This document shows, piece by piece, positions 1-7,772 of a DNA stretch of 19,226 nt. The stretch covers positions 1 through 19,226 of the forward strand of contig DATCLN010000089.1 in NCBI GenBank assembly GCA_036563895.1, written 5' to 3'. This DNA is from ZCTH02-B3 sp036563895. Lineage in GTDB: Bacteria; Bacillota; Bacilli; Paenibacillales; Paenibacillaceae. Position numbers and translations under genes: made by a program. Under the pieces are notes generated by a model, which made no database searches, was not told the origin of the DNA, and saw nothing but the letters and a program-made list of their open reading frames with translations. Numbering within the stretch: the first letter of the stretch is position 1; each line of letters begins with the position of its first letter.

Positions 1-1163
1 TCCCGGAACGTCCTGTTCAGCAGCCTGTCCGCCGCTTCGTATTCCTCCATTTCCAGATAGGCCTTAACCAGCAGATAGCGCACGCCCTGGTTGTCGCCGG
101 GATTCAGCGCGAGCAGTTCCTCGTATTGACGGATCGCCTCCCGGCGTCTGCCCATTTCATGCAAGGTGCGGGCATAGCCCAGCTTGGCCCGCATGAAGGG
201 ACGGGTTTTTACAATGCCCCAGAAAAATCCCTTGTTTTTTTCCATGAACGCCTTTCCCAAATGCCGCTCGCCGGCTTCCATGCCTTTTTTGTAGTAATTC
301 AGCGCTTCCGTGAGGTTTTTGGCTTCGGTTTCGGCCAGGATGTTGTACGCATCCGCGCTGTCGGGGTAGAGTTCAAGCGCTTTGCGGGCCAGGCGGGTGC
401 GTTTGGCCGGCGACGGTTCGTCCCATGCTTCGTACAGCAAATCCTGCGCCTGCTCCGCGGGAGAAAGCGATTTGCGGCTTGGCAGGTCCAAGACGTCGGG
501 AGACCGGTTCAGCTTTTCGATGTACGCTTGCAATTCTTCTTCCGAAGTAAACTCCTTTTCTTCCAGCTCCCGCTCCAGGTTGAGCAGCGTTCGCTCCATG
601 CCGGTCATTTTCGGGTGCGATGTCCCGGGTCCGGATCCATGAGCGTCCTTCACTTGCGAGAGTTGCATTTTCATGTCAACAATCAATGAAAAGATTTTAT
701 TGAACCACCGGGACACGGAAGCCGGGGATACATCGTAATCTGCGGCAATTCTGGAGATCGTGGCGTCTTCAATTCCATAGGTTCTTGCCATCAGATACTC
801 CAGTGCCGCCAGAACGACCAACGGTTTCCGCACGACGGGGTTTTCAGCGTTGGCATACAGATTCCATGCGAGAACGGCCGTCGCGATCTGATCCCAGCCG
901 TATTTGCCTTCAAAATGGAATGCGGCTATCTTCGCCAGCACTTTGTGCGACGGATTGTCCCAAGGCAATCTTTCGTTGATCAGCTGTTCAACGGTTTCGG
1001 CTGTGGAAGGAAGTTCGGGACGAAGATCACCAGCATCCGGCGTCCCGGCCGGATCCGGCGCGATGCGGGTGATATTGGACGCCCGGTCCTTTTCCAGGCA
1101 GCAGCGCTTGTATTTTTTCCCGCTTCCGCACGGGCACGGGTCGTTCCGTCCGACTTTTTTCAA
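1..1163 (-). CDS. SEC-C motif / TPR-repeat protein (partial, C-terminus beyond the window)
   Basis: Read on the minus strand from a TTG at 1163-1161, preceded by a GGGAGG ribosome site. About 387 codons are open and the frame leaves the window at position 1, so the C-terminus is missing. The N-terminus carries a SEC-C zinc motif, CPCGSGKKYKRCC (residues 10-22, four Cys), the type found at the end of SecA and in many stand-alone proteins. A middle segment around residues 130-160 (ATISRIAADYDVSPASVSRW) reads like a helix-turn-helix. From about residue 260 the protein turns into TPR-like helices (ALELYPDSADAYNILAE; EAIRQYEELLALNPGD). The combination suggests a scaffold or regulatory adaptor; no enzymatic function can be assigned. 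A possible -10 (TATGAT, 1210-1205) lies in the gap shared with the divergent dehydrogenase, without a convincing -35. The SEC-C and TPR calls are secure, the role is not. Confidence 0.85.
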   Translation of the reverse strand, partial: MKKVGRNDPCPCGSGKKYKRCCLEKDRASNITRIAPDPAGTPDAGDLRPELPSTAETVEQLINERLPWDNPSHKVLAKIAAFHFEGKYGWDQIATAVLAWNLYANAENPVVRKPLVVLAALEYLMARTYGIEDATISRIAADYDVSPASVSRWFNKIFSLIVDMKMQLSQVKDAHGSGPGTSHPKMTGMERTLLNLERELEEKEFTSEEELQAYIEKLNRSPDVLDLPSRKSLSPAEQAQDLLYEAWDEPSPAKRTRLARKALELYPDSADAYNILAETEAKNLTEALNYYKKGMEAGERHLGKAFMEKNKGFFWGIVKTRPFMRAKLGYARTLHEMGRRREAIRQYEELLALNPGDNQGVRYLLVKAYLEMEEYEAADRLLNRTFR

Positions 1164-1300
1164 CGCGCTAACCTCCCGCGGGCAGGTTTGTCCGGTTATT
1201 GTCTATCATACCATTTTTCGCGGCTTTTTGGCTTCGGGTTTGGCAATATAGTAAACTACTCTCCAAAGGCAAAAGAAGCGGGGAAAAGGGGGCTGGAGAC

Positions 1301-2848
1301 ATGAAGAGCATGGGGCGCAAAGCGGAAAAGAAACGGCGGGCTCTGCTTCTGGTTTTGGCGGGCTTGGCGCTGACGCTGGTGCTGGCGGCGTGTTCGGGAC
1401 AGCGGAGCGGGACGGAACCGGCGCCGACGGAAACCCAGGCGGGAACGGCGAAGCCGCCTGCGCCTGCCCAAACAGAGGGACCCGCCCCGGGCGGCACGAC
1501 GGAGACGCCGGAGCCGGCCGGAGGTTCCGGCGCAGGGTCCGGTTCCGGGACGGGACAGCCGCCGGCTTCGCCGGACGGGGGCGCGTCCAAACCATCCGAG
1601 TCATCCGGGACTGCATCACCGGCGCCGGGTCAGGAAGGGGCGTCCCAGGGAGAAGAGGCGTCCCCGGGAGGATCTTCGCAGCCGCAGCCGGCAAGCCCTT
1701 CCGCATCGCCGGGGCCTTCGGAACCGCCGTCGTCTTCCGTGGGTCCGGCAACTTCCGAGCCGCCCAAGCTGCGCCTTGTCGACGCGTTCGGCGGCATGAC
1801 GTTCACGAAGCCCGTCGGACTGGTCCACGCGGATGACGGAAGCGGACGGCTGTTCGTGGTGGAACAGCCCGGGCGCATCATCGCGCTGAGCGACGCCTCC
1901 GACAATCCGGAACGGAGCGTGTTTCTCGACATCCGCGACAAAGTGTACGACCGCGGCTGGGAACAGGGACTGCTCGGCTTGGCGTTCCATCCCGATTTTG
2001 AACGGAACGGCTATTTCTATGTCAACTACACCACCCAAAGGACCACGGTCATCGCGCGCTATCAGGTCGATCCGGCCAATCCGGACCGGGCGGACCCCGA
2101 CAGCGAACTCATTCTGCTGGAGTTCAACCAGCCGTATCCCAACCACAACGGCGGGCAGCTCGCGTTCGGTCCCGACGGCTATCTGTATATCGCCACGGGA
2201 GACGGCGGATCGGGAGGGGACCCGCAGGGCAACGGCCAGAACCTGAAAACGCTGCTCGGCAAAATTTTGCGCATCGACGTGGACGGCCGGAGCGGCAACC
2301 TGAATTACGCGATTCCGCCCGACAATCCGTTCGCGGGGAACCGGGACGGATACCGGGAGGAGATCTATGCGTACGGCCTCCGCAACCCCTGGCGGTTCAG
2401 CTTCGATCCGGCGACGGGCTGGCTGTGGGCGGCCGACGTGGGGCAGAACGCCATGGAGGAAATCGACATCATCGAAAAAGGGCGCAACTACGGCTGGAAC
2501 GTCATGGAAGGCAGCCTCTGCTTCAATCCCCGGTCGGGCTGCAAGAAGGACGGGCTCACCCTGCCCATTTGGGAATATCCGCCGCTCAGGGGAAGCGGAG
2601 GCGCGTCGGTGACGGGCGGCTATGTCTACCGCGGGAAAGAAATTCCGGAACTCGTGGGGAAATACGTGTTCGCCGACTTCGTGGACGGCCGGATGTGGGT
2701 CCTCGAATATGACGGCAGCGGTCCGGCCCGCGCGACGGAACTGGACATCCGGCAGCCGGATATTTCCTCCTTCGGGGTGGACGAAAACGGCGAGCTGTAC
2801 GCGTGCATTCTGGACGGCAAAATCATGCGCATCGTTCGCGCGGATTGA
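1301..2848 (+). CDS. Lipoprotein PQQ-dependent sugar dehydrogenase (soluble GDH / sorbosone dehydrogenase family)
   Basis: Predicted 515-aa secreted lipoprotein. The start at 1301 gives a basic N-terminus (KKRR), a hydrophobic segment and the lipobox VLAAC with Cys31 as the lipidated residue; the open frame extends further upstream, but that would spoil the signal peptide. Residues 32-155 are a Gly/Pro/Ser/Thr/Glu-rich linker. From about 156 comes a six-bladed beta-propeller of the GSDH family (YliI/Asd type): GLLGLAFHPDF, then NHNGGQLAFGPDGYLY with the likely catalytic-base His282, GDGGSGGDPQGNGQ, GLRNPWRFSFDP with Arg361, DVGQNAMEEID, and a closing VDENGELYACILDGKIMRI. Family knowledge: oxidation of aldose sugars with PQQ, electrons passed to an acceptor. 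Substrate and cofactor use here are inferred. No pqq biosynthesis gene is in the window. It probably acts outside the membrane, held by the lipid anchor and long linker. Confidence 0.88.
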   Translation: MKSMGRKAEKKRRALLLVLAGLALTLVLAACSGQRSGTEPAPTETQAGTAKPPAPAQTEGPAPGGTTETPEPAGGSGAGSGSGTGQPPASPDGGASKPSESSGTASPAPGQEGASQGEEASPGGSSQPQPASPSASPGPSEPPSSSVGPATSEPPKLRLVDAFGGMTFTKPVGLVHADDGSGRLFVVEQPGRIIALSDASDNPERSVFLDIRDKVYDRGWEQGLLGLAFHPDFERNGYFYVNYTTQRTTVIARYQVDPANPDRADPDSELILLEFNQPYPNHNGGQLAFGPDGYLYIATGDGGSGGDPQGNGQNLKTLLGKILRIDVDGRSGNLNYAIPPDNPFAGNRDGYREEIYAYGLRNPWRFSFDPATGWLWAADVGQNAMEEIDIIEKGRNYGWNVMEGSLCFNPRSGCKKDGLTLPIWEYPPLRGSGGASVTGGYVYRGKEIPELVGKYVFADFVDGRMWVLEYDGSGPARATELDIRQPDISSFGVDENGELYACILDGKIMRIVRAD

Positions 2849-3032
2849 CGGCGGTCCGTCGACATGATTTCCCAGGAAATTTTTCCGCCCGCCCGCACGG
2901 AACGCGGAATCCCGACACGACCGGCGTCGGCCCGGGTTTCGGCGGCCGCGGCATGGCAGGCAGGAGGCATGGCAGTCATTACGGCAGTCATAAAAAAACA
3001 GACAGCAAGCATGCATGGAGGGAAAAGCGGCA

Positions 3033-4022
3033 ATGGACGGAATAACGAAGCCCAGGGTGGCGGTGACGCGCAAAATTCCCGATGCCGTCCTTGAGCGGCT
3101 CCGGGAGCGGTGCGAAGTGATTCTCTGGCCGAAGGAGGACGAACCGGTCCCAAGGGACGTCCTCGAGGACATGGTGCGCGACGCGGACGGGCTGTTCTGC
3201 CTGCTGACGGAGACGGTGGACGACGCGCTGCTGGCGGCGGCGCCGAAGCTGAAGGTGGTCAGCAACATGGCCGTCGGCTACAACAACATCGACGTGGAAG
3301 CGGCCAGCCGGCGGCGGATCATGGTCACCAACACGCCGGGCGTGCTGACCGAGACCACCGCCGACCTGACGTTCGCGCTGCTTCTGGCGACGGCTCGCAG
3401 GCTGGTGGAGGCGTCGGATTTTCTCCGGCAGGGCCGCTGGAAAACCTGGTCGCCCATGCTGCTTACGGGCATGGACGTTTACGGGGCAACCCTTGGCATC
3501 ATCGGAATGGGCAGAATCGGAGAGGCGGTGGCCAGACGGGCCAGGGGCTTCGACATGCGGGTGCTCTATCACAACCGCACCCGCAGGGAGGAAGCCGAGC
3601 GGACGCTGGGCGTGGAGTACGCGTCCCTGGACGATCTCCTGGAACAATCGGATTTCGTGGTGATTCTGGCGCCGCTGACGCCCGAGACCCGGGGTCTCAT
3701 CGGGGAACGGGAACTCAGGCGGATGAAGCGCACGGCGGTGCTCATCAATTCGGCCCGCGGAGGCATCGTGGACGAAGACGCCCTTTACCGCGCGCTCAAG
3801 GAAGGCGAGATTTGGGCGGCGGGTCTGGACGTGTTCGAGGAAGAGCCGGTGAAGCCGGACCATCCGCTCCTGTCATTGCCCAACGTGGTGGCGCTTCCGC
3901 ACATCGGGAGCGCGTCGGTGCGAACGAGGATGCGCATGGCCGAAATGGCCGCCGACAATCTGCTTGACGCCCTGTCGGGACGCCTGCCGGCCAATCTCGT
4001 GAACCGGGATGCCTTTGCATGA
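3033..4022 (+). CDS. D-isomer-specific 2-hydroxyacid dehydrogenase (glyoxylate/hydroxypyruvate reductase type)
   Basis: 329 aa from ATG 3033, chosen because GGAGGG (3017-3022) sits 10 nt upstream; an in-frame ATG at 3015 would overlap that site. The fold is the standard two-domain NAD(P)-dependent 2-hydroxyacid dehydrogenase: substrate-domain motif NMAVGYNNIDVEAA (78-91), Rossmann GMGRIG (158-163) followed by a basic NRTRR at the end of the second strand (181-185), which often goes with NADPH preference. The catalytic triad is visible: Arg242 in INSARGGIVDE, a Glu in DVFEEEP (269-271), and His290 in LPHIGSA. The length is typical of the family. Likely reaction: reversible reduction of glyoxylate or hydroxypyruvate to the hydroxyacid in the cytoplasm; the exact substrate cannot be read from sequence. 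It follows the sugar dehydrogenase after a 184-bp gap with no obvious terminator, so co-transcription is possible but unproven. Confidence 0.9.
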   Translation: MDGITKPRVAVTRKIPDAVLERLRERCEVILWPKEDEPVPRDVLEDMVRDADGLFCLLTETVDDALLAAAPKLKVVSNMAVGYNNIDVEAASRRRIMVTNTPGVLTETTADLTFALLLATARRLVEASDFLRQGRWKTWSPMLLTGMDVYGATLGIIGMGRIGEAVARRARGFDMRVLYHNRTRREEAERTLGVEYASLDDLLEQSDFVVILAPLTPETRGLIGERELRRMKRTAVLINSARGGIVDEDALYRALKEGEIWAAGLDVFEEEPVKPDHPLLSLPNVVALPHIGSASVRTRMRMAEMAADNLLDALSGRLPANLVNRDAFA

Positions 4023-4050
4023 CGGACAGCGGACACGGCGGAACGCGGGC

Positions 4051-4083
4051 AAAAAAAGCCATCCGCCCGTCGCGGGCGGATGG
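4051..4083 (-). terminator. Rho-independent terminator of the YjcZ-like gene
   Basis: A perfect 10-bp stem (CCATCCGCCC, 4059-4068, pairing with GGGCGGATGG, 4074-4083) with a 5-nt loop. On the minus strand it is followed by CTTTTTTT (4058-4051). It lies 37 bp past the stop codon of the small minus-strand gene and also separates it from the convergent dehydrogenase. Confidence 0.9.
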
Positions 4084-4120
4084 AGGGAGGATCAGTAAGC
4101 ACGCGGTCCTGCCGTCCCGA

Positions 4121-4237
4121 TCAGTACAGAATGCCGCTTTTCAGGATGATGACCAGCAGGATGAAGAGCACGAGCACGAACGCGACGGCCTTGCTGTAGC
4201 CGCCTCCGTAGCTGTAGCCTGCCACCGGGTAGCTCAT
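4121..4237 (-). CDS. YjcZ family sporulation-associated miniprotein
   Basis: 38-aa peptide. ATG at 4237-4235, with GGAGGT (4250-4245) 7 nt upstream. It begins MSYPVAGYSYGGGYSK, a Tyr/Gly-rich head, followed by one hydrophobic segment (AVAFVLVLFILLVIILKSG, about residues 17-35), and ends SGILY. This head plus single membrane helix is the hallmark of the YjcZ family, small proteins found in many copies in spore-forming Bacilli and usually listed as sporulation proteins; their molecular function is unknown. It has its own ribosome site and its own downstream terminator, so it is probably a single-gene unit. The 140 bp up to the lipid kinase gene hold a short hairpin (GTGATG/CATCAC, 4266-4281) without a T-tract and otherwise nothing I recognise. 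Confidence 0.88.
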   Translation of the reverse strand: MSYPVAGYSYGGGYSKAVAFVLVLFILLVIILKSGILY

Positions 4238-4377
4238 TCTCCGTACCTCCCGTTACGTTGGTTTGGTGATGTTGCCATCACGGTTCCAGTTTATGTCCCG
4301 ATTTCCGTGCAGTCCGTGCGTTTGTCCAATTTCCGAAGAATTTCCGCACCGGTCGGGGGGCAAAGGCCCGGGGATGG

Positions 4378-5514
4378 TCACGGGTTCGGAGTGGTTGCGA
4401 GGACCGGCAAGGCGTCCGCGATCACCCGGATTTCCAGGGGCGTCTCGCCGGCGTATTCCCCGTCGGCATGGACGAAGAGAGGCCGGTCCGCGCGGATCTC
4501 CACCCGCCGGCCCCGGTGGAGGCTCACGCCCGGAAGTTCAATGTGGCGGCCGGAGTAGACACGGGGGAAATAGCGCAGGAACCTGAGCCTGCCGATATGG
4601 TGCACGACGCAGACGTCGGCCAGCCCGTCGTCCGGCCGCGCGCCGGGGCAGATCCGCATGCCGCCGCCATATGTGGCGACGTTGGCGACGGCCACCAGCC
4701 AGACGGCGTCGTAATCAAACGCCTGTCCGTCGACGGTGACCCGCACCGGGCAAGGCTTGTAGGTGGCAAGGGCGATGAGCACGGACAGCGGATAGGCGAG
4801 GGAGCCCAGCCTGAGGCGGTTCAGCCACCGTTTGTAGGCGGAACGGTTGGTCTCGAATGCCACCTTGCCGTCGAATCCGGCTCCGACCGAGCAGACGGCG
4901 ACGCCCGATCCGCCATCCGGAAGGCCGGTCGTGCCTCCGGCCGTATCCGGCCCGGCATCCCGCCTCAGGGAGAAAACGTCGATGCGCCGCGGGCCGCCCG
5001 CCGCGCCTTTCGTGTTGCGGGGCAGAGGGCCGGGGGAGCCGGACGGCATGCCGGAAGCGTCGGGCGTCATGCCCGGGGAGCCGGACTGCGTGCCGGACAT
5101 ATCGCCGGTCGTGTCGGACCGTGCATCGGACATGCCGGACAGCGCACCGGACGAATCGGACAGCGCGCCGGCCAACGCGGAGGCCAGCGTTTCCGGTCTG
5201 CCGGCCGGAATGCCCATCATGCGGGAGAAATCGTTGCCGGAACCGGCGGGAATGTGCCCGAGGGGCGTCCGCGCCCCCGACGCCAGCAGGCCGGCGGCCG
5301 TCTCGCTGACCGTTCCGTCGCCGCCCACGGCTACGACGGCGGTGCAGTCGCCGCGTTCGGCCATCTCCCGGGCGAAGACCGTCGCGTCCCCCGGTTTTTC
5401 GGTGATCCGCAGCAGATACGGGCTTTTTTCCCTTCGCAGCGCCCGTTCGATTTTTTTCCACGTCCTTATGCCCTTGCCGTTGCCGGAAACCGGGTTGACG
5501 ACGAATCCGATCAA
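4378..5514 (-). CDS. Diacylglycerol kinase family / YegS-BmrU-like lipid kinase with low-complexity insert
   Basis: 378 aa from a TTG at 5514 with an AGGG-type site (GGCGGAGGGA) about 8 nt upstream; the N-terminus MIGFVVNPVSGNGKG is exactly the conserved family start. Motifs in order: VNPVSGNGKG (6-15), nucleotide-binding VAVGGDGTVSE (61-71), and GHIPAGSGNDFSR (86-98). The C-terminal half has VCSVGAGFDGKVAFETN and VANVATYGGGMRICPGARPDDG, typical of this kinase superfamily. Family role: ATP-dependent phosphorylation of a membrane lipid such as diacylglycerol, at the cytoplasmic face. The oddity is residues about 118-175, a Ser/Gly/Asp/Pro/Met-rich imperfectly repetitive stretch where homologues have a short link between the N- and C-terminal lobes; this makes it longer than the usual 290-330 aa. 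A possible -10 (TATACT, 5584-5579) lies upstream without a good -35. Confidence 0.88.
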   Translation of the reverse strand: MIGFVVNPVSGNGKGIRTWKKIERALRREKSPYLLRITEKPGDATVFAREMAERGDCTAVVAVGGDGTVSETAAGLLASGARTPLGHIPAGSGNDFSRMMGIPAGRPETLASALAGALSDSSGALSGMSDARSDTTGDMSGTQSGSPGMTPDASGMPSGSPGPLPRNTKGAAGGPRRIDVFSLRRDAGPDTAGGTTGLPDGGSGVAVCSVGAGFDGKVAFETNRSAYKRWLNRLRLGSLAYPLSVLIALATYKPCPVRVTVDGQAFDYDAVWLVAVANVATYGGGMRICPGARPDDGLADVCVVHHIGRLRFLRYFPRVYSGRHIELPGVSLHRGRRVEIRADRPLFVHADGEYAGETPLEIRVIADALPVLATTPNP

Positions 5515-5611
5515 AGCTGTCCCTCCGCCCGTGTTTTTGCCGATCCTGCTTGAAAGCGCTGTCTTGGCATACCTACTTTAGTATACCTTGTTCGCCCCGT
5601 TTTCGCACCGG

Positions 5612-5694
5612 AAAAAAGCCCGCGGGGGCCGGCGGGAGATCCCGCCCCAAAGCTTAAGCCGCCGGGGACGCTCCAGACGCCGATCCCCGGCGGC
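5612..5694 (-). terminator. Hairpin cluster ending the chemotaxis-receptor transcript
   Basis: Read on the minus strand just after the receptor stop codon: an 11-bp perfect stem (plus-strand arms 5658-5668 and 5684-5694, 15-nt loop), then a GGCGGG/CCCGCC hairpin (5631-5646), then a short GCCC/GGGC hairpin running into TTTTTT (5617-5612). The last hairpin with its T-run is the most terminator-like part. Confidence 0.65.
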
Positions 5695-5708
5695 GGCACA
5701 CTCCGCTG

Positions 5709-7532
5709 TCACACCTCGAACCGCGCGATGGTTTCCTGCAGATCCTGCGCCATGCGCCGCAATCCTTCGGCGGATTCGGAGATTTCCGACACGGCGGCCA
5801 GCTGCTCTTCGGTGACGGCCACCACGCTTTGCGTGTTGCCGGACATTTCCTTGGCGATGCGGGCGCTTTCGTCGGCGGAGGCCGCCACTTCCTCCGTGCC
5901 GGCGGACAGTTCTTCCACCACCGACGTCACGTTTTCGATCTTCGCAAACACGTGGTCGATGGAGCGGGAGATTCGGTCAAACGCTTCTCCCGCCTGCAGC
6001 GCCACGGCCACGCCTTCCTGCACTTCCCGCGTACCCCGGTTCATCGCCTCCACGGCCTGCGCCGTATCCTTCCGGATGGCCTGGATCAGGTCGTTGATCT
6101 GCTGGGCGTACTCGCTGGACCGCTGCGAAAGCTTCCGGACTTCGCCCGCCACCACCACGAAGCCGCGGCCGTGCTCTCCGGCCCGGGCCGCTTCGATGGA
6201 AGCGTTGAGGGCGAGCAGGTTCGTTTGCGCCGCGATGTCGGTGATGACTTCCACGATGCTGCCGATTTCGTCGGAGCGCTGTTCCAGCTTGCGGATGATG
6301 GACGCCGACGTTTCCACCGTGTCCTTGACCGATTCGATCTGGCGGATGGCGTGCTGCACCGCTTCATTGCCGCTTTTGGCCTCCTCGTTGGCCGCCATCG
6401 CCAGCTGGGTGACCTCCTCGGACGCTTCCGCGATCTGCTGCACGCCCTGGGCCATTTCGTTCATCGCCCGGGCGCTGTCCTCCGCCGACCGCATCTGGGT
6501 TTCCGCGTTGTCGGCGATTTTGGTGATCTCCTGCGCCACCTCCTGGGAGGCGTCCGCCGTCTGGCTGCAGATGAGGGACAGATTCCGGGATGTGTCGAAC
6601 ACCCTGTCCCCGGCGTTTTTGACCTGCTGGATCAGTTCGCGGATGTTCTTCGCCATTTCATTGAAGGAAGAGGCGAGGGTGCCGAGTTCGTCCTTGCGAA
6701 TCAGATCCACCCGCTGGTTCAGCCTGCCCCTGGACATTTCGCTCGCCGCCTGCACGACCAGGGACAGCGGGTTCACGATGGATCGGGCCACCGCCCATCC
6801 GACCAGGACGGACAAAACGACGGCCGCGAGGATCAGGACGCTTTGCAGCGCGATTTGCGAAGTCTGTTGGCCCAGGGCGCTGCGGTAGGCTTCTTCGGCC
6901 ATCGTCTGGTTGATCGCCACCCATTGGGACAGGTAATCGTTCAACGAGGGAATTTTGGGGCTGAGGTTAAATCTGAACAGCGTCCTGGCCGCATCGTACC
7001 CGGTGACATTTCCCACCAGTTGATTGCCTTGTCCAATAAGTTCGACGAATTTCTGGAGATCGGATTTGTAATTGTTCCAGAGCAAGATGAACGTTCCGAA
7101 ATCCTGTTCGGACACGCCCATATCCGTCAGTTTGGCGGACAGCTTGTCCAAAAGTTCCTGAATCTCGTCCCTTTTCCGCTCCAGTTCTTCAAGCGTACCG
7201 GCTTCGTCGTTGCCGGATTGCAGCAGGATGGTGGCAATATTCGAATTGAGTTCCTGGAATTTTTCGGCGAGCGTAAGCATTTCGGAAACATTGGTCAGCC
7301 TTTCTTCGTACAGCTCCTTGGTTTTGCTTCCGATCTGGTTCATGCCGTACAGGCTGAACAGGCTGACAAAAAGCGTAATGACCAATACGGCGCCGAAAGC
7401 ACTGTAAAGTTTGAAAATGATCCTTAGATTCTTGAACCCCTGCAGCCTCGACAACACCGATTTGACGCGATTCATTCCGGCCTTGTGTTCGTCCGCTCCC
7501 CGATTTTTTTTTGCGTCCAGGTTTTCCGTCAT
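5709..7532 (-). CDS. Methyl-accepting chemotaxis protein
   Basis: 607 aa, ATG at 7532 with AGGAGG 8 nt upstream. Layout: cytoplasmic head, transmembrane helix 1 (about 43-64), a helical extracellular domain of about 160 residues (four-helix-bundle type, ligand unknown), transmembrane helix 2 (about 229-250), HAMP (about 250-303, with SLVVQAASEMSRGRLNQRVD), then the long signalling coiled coil. The hairpin tip that contacts CheA/CheW is clear (ITDIAAQTNLLALNASIEAA, from about 430). The protein ends DLQETIARFEV without a CheR-tethering pentapeptide, as is common in Bacillota. It senses an extracytoplasmic cue and relays it to the flagellar phosphorelay. No chemotaxis or flagellar genes are nearby, so it is an orphan receptor gene. 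Its promoter probably lies in the AT-rich stretch 7600-7660 shared with the divergent ABC genes. Confidence 0.95.
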   Translation of the reverse strand: MTENLDAKKNRGADEHKAGMNRVKSVLSRLQGFKNLRIIFKLYSAFGAVLVITLFVSLFSLYGMNQIGSKTKELYEERLTNVSEMLTLAEKFQELNSNIATILLQSGNDEAGTLEELERKRDEIQELLDKLSAKLTDMGVSEQDFGTFILLWNNYKSDLQKFVELIGQGNQLVGNVTGYDAARTLFRFNLSPKIPSLNDYLSQWVAINQTMAEEAYRSALGQQTSQIALQSVLILAAVVLSVLVGWAVARSIVNPLSLVVQAASEMSRGRLNQRVDLIRKDELGTLASSFNEMAKNIRELIQQVKNAGDRVFDTSRNLSLICSQTADASQEVAQEITKIADNAETQMRSAEDSARAMNEMAQGVQQIAEASEEVTQLAMAANEEAKSGNEAVQHAIRQIESVKDTVETSASIIRKLEQRSDEIGSIVEVITDIAAQTNLLALNASIEAARAGEHGRGFVVVAGEVRKLSQRSSEYAQQINDLIQAIRKDTAQAVEAMNRGTREVQEGVAVALQAGEAFDRISRSIDHVFAKIENVTSVVEELSAGTEEVAASADESARIAKEMSGNTQSVVAVTEEQLAAVSEISESAEGLRRMAQDLQETIARFEV

Positions 7533-7608
7533 GTTGTCAATCCTCCTGAGAAGTTGCTAGTCCGTATGTAGGTTCAACCAAACACAAAAATAGGTGTTTT
7601 TTTCCTCT

Positions 7609-7637
7609 TTGTATAGAAAAAATATTGAAAATATAAC
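7609..7637 (+). promoter_or_regulatory. Candidate promoter for the ABC exporter operon
   Basis: TTGTAT (7609-7614), a 17-bp spacer and TATAAC (7632-7637), inside the only strongly AT-rich stretch between the divergent chemotaxis and ABC genes. The -10 matches five of six consensus bases and the -35 only three. A minus-strand alternative for the chemotaxis gene (CTGGCA, 18 bp, TATATT) overlaps the same stretch. Confidence 0.35.
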
Positions 7638-7687
7638 CAAAAATTATTAACTGTGCCAGAAGATGATTTCCAGGCCGCTTGCAAAAA

Positions 7688-7709
7688 CCGAAAGTCCGGG
7701 GGCTTTCGG
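7688..7709. other. Hairpin in the 5' region of the ABC operon
   Basis: CCGAAAG (7688-7694) pairs with CTTTCGG (7703-7709) across an 8-nt loop. Flanking A5 (7683-7687) means that on the minus strand the stem is followed by TTTTT, as in a terminator, but no minus-strand gene lies upstream. On the plus strand it would lie in the leader, about 64 nt before the start codon. Role unclear. Confidence 0.4.
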
Positions 7710-7772
7710 GCGGGATGACAAGCGGGCCGGGCAGGAGTATCATCCTTAATGAAGAAAGGCGGGTGAAGGGGT

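Noticed and set aside
2868..2881. ATTTCCCAGGAAAT palindrome after the sugar dehydrogenase as terminator
   Set aside because: The loop would be only two bases, and the stem is weak; at most an operator-like dyad without further support.
2971..2991. GGCAGTCAT direct repeat (12-bp period) before the hydroxyacid dehydrogenase
   Set aside because: Only two 9-bp copies with no symmetry or known motif; too short to separate from chance.
1616..3268. 550-aa minus-strand open frame opposite the sugar dehydrogenase
   Set aside because: Antisense shadow of a clearly recognised enzyme; Arg/His/Pro-rich composition and no motif.
4019..4586. Plus-strand open frames (179 and 107 aa) over the YjcZ-like gene
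   Set aside because: They run antisense through the small gene, its terminator and the end of the lipid kinase, without a ribosome site or any family signal.
7660..7772. Cyclic-di-GMP (GEMM) riboswitch near the chemotaxis/ABC leader
   Set aside because: The region has GC-rich hairpin fragments but lacks the conserved GEMM core and tetraloop/receptor elements as far as I can see.
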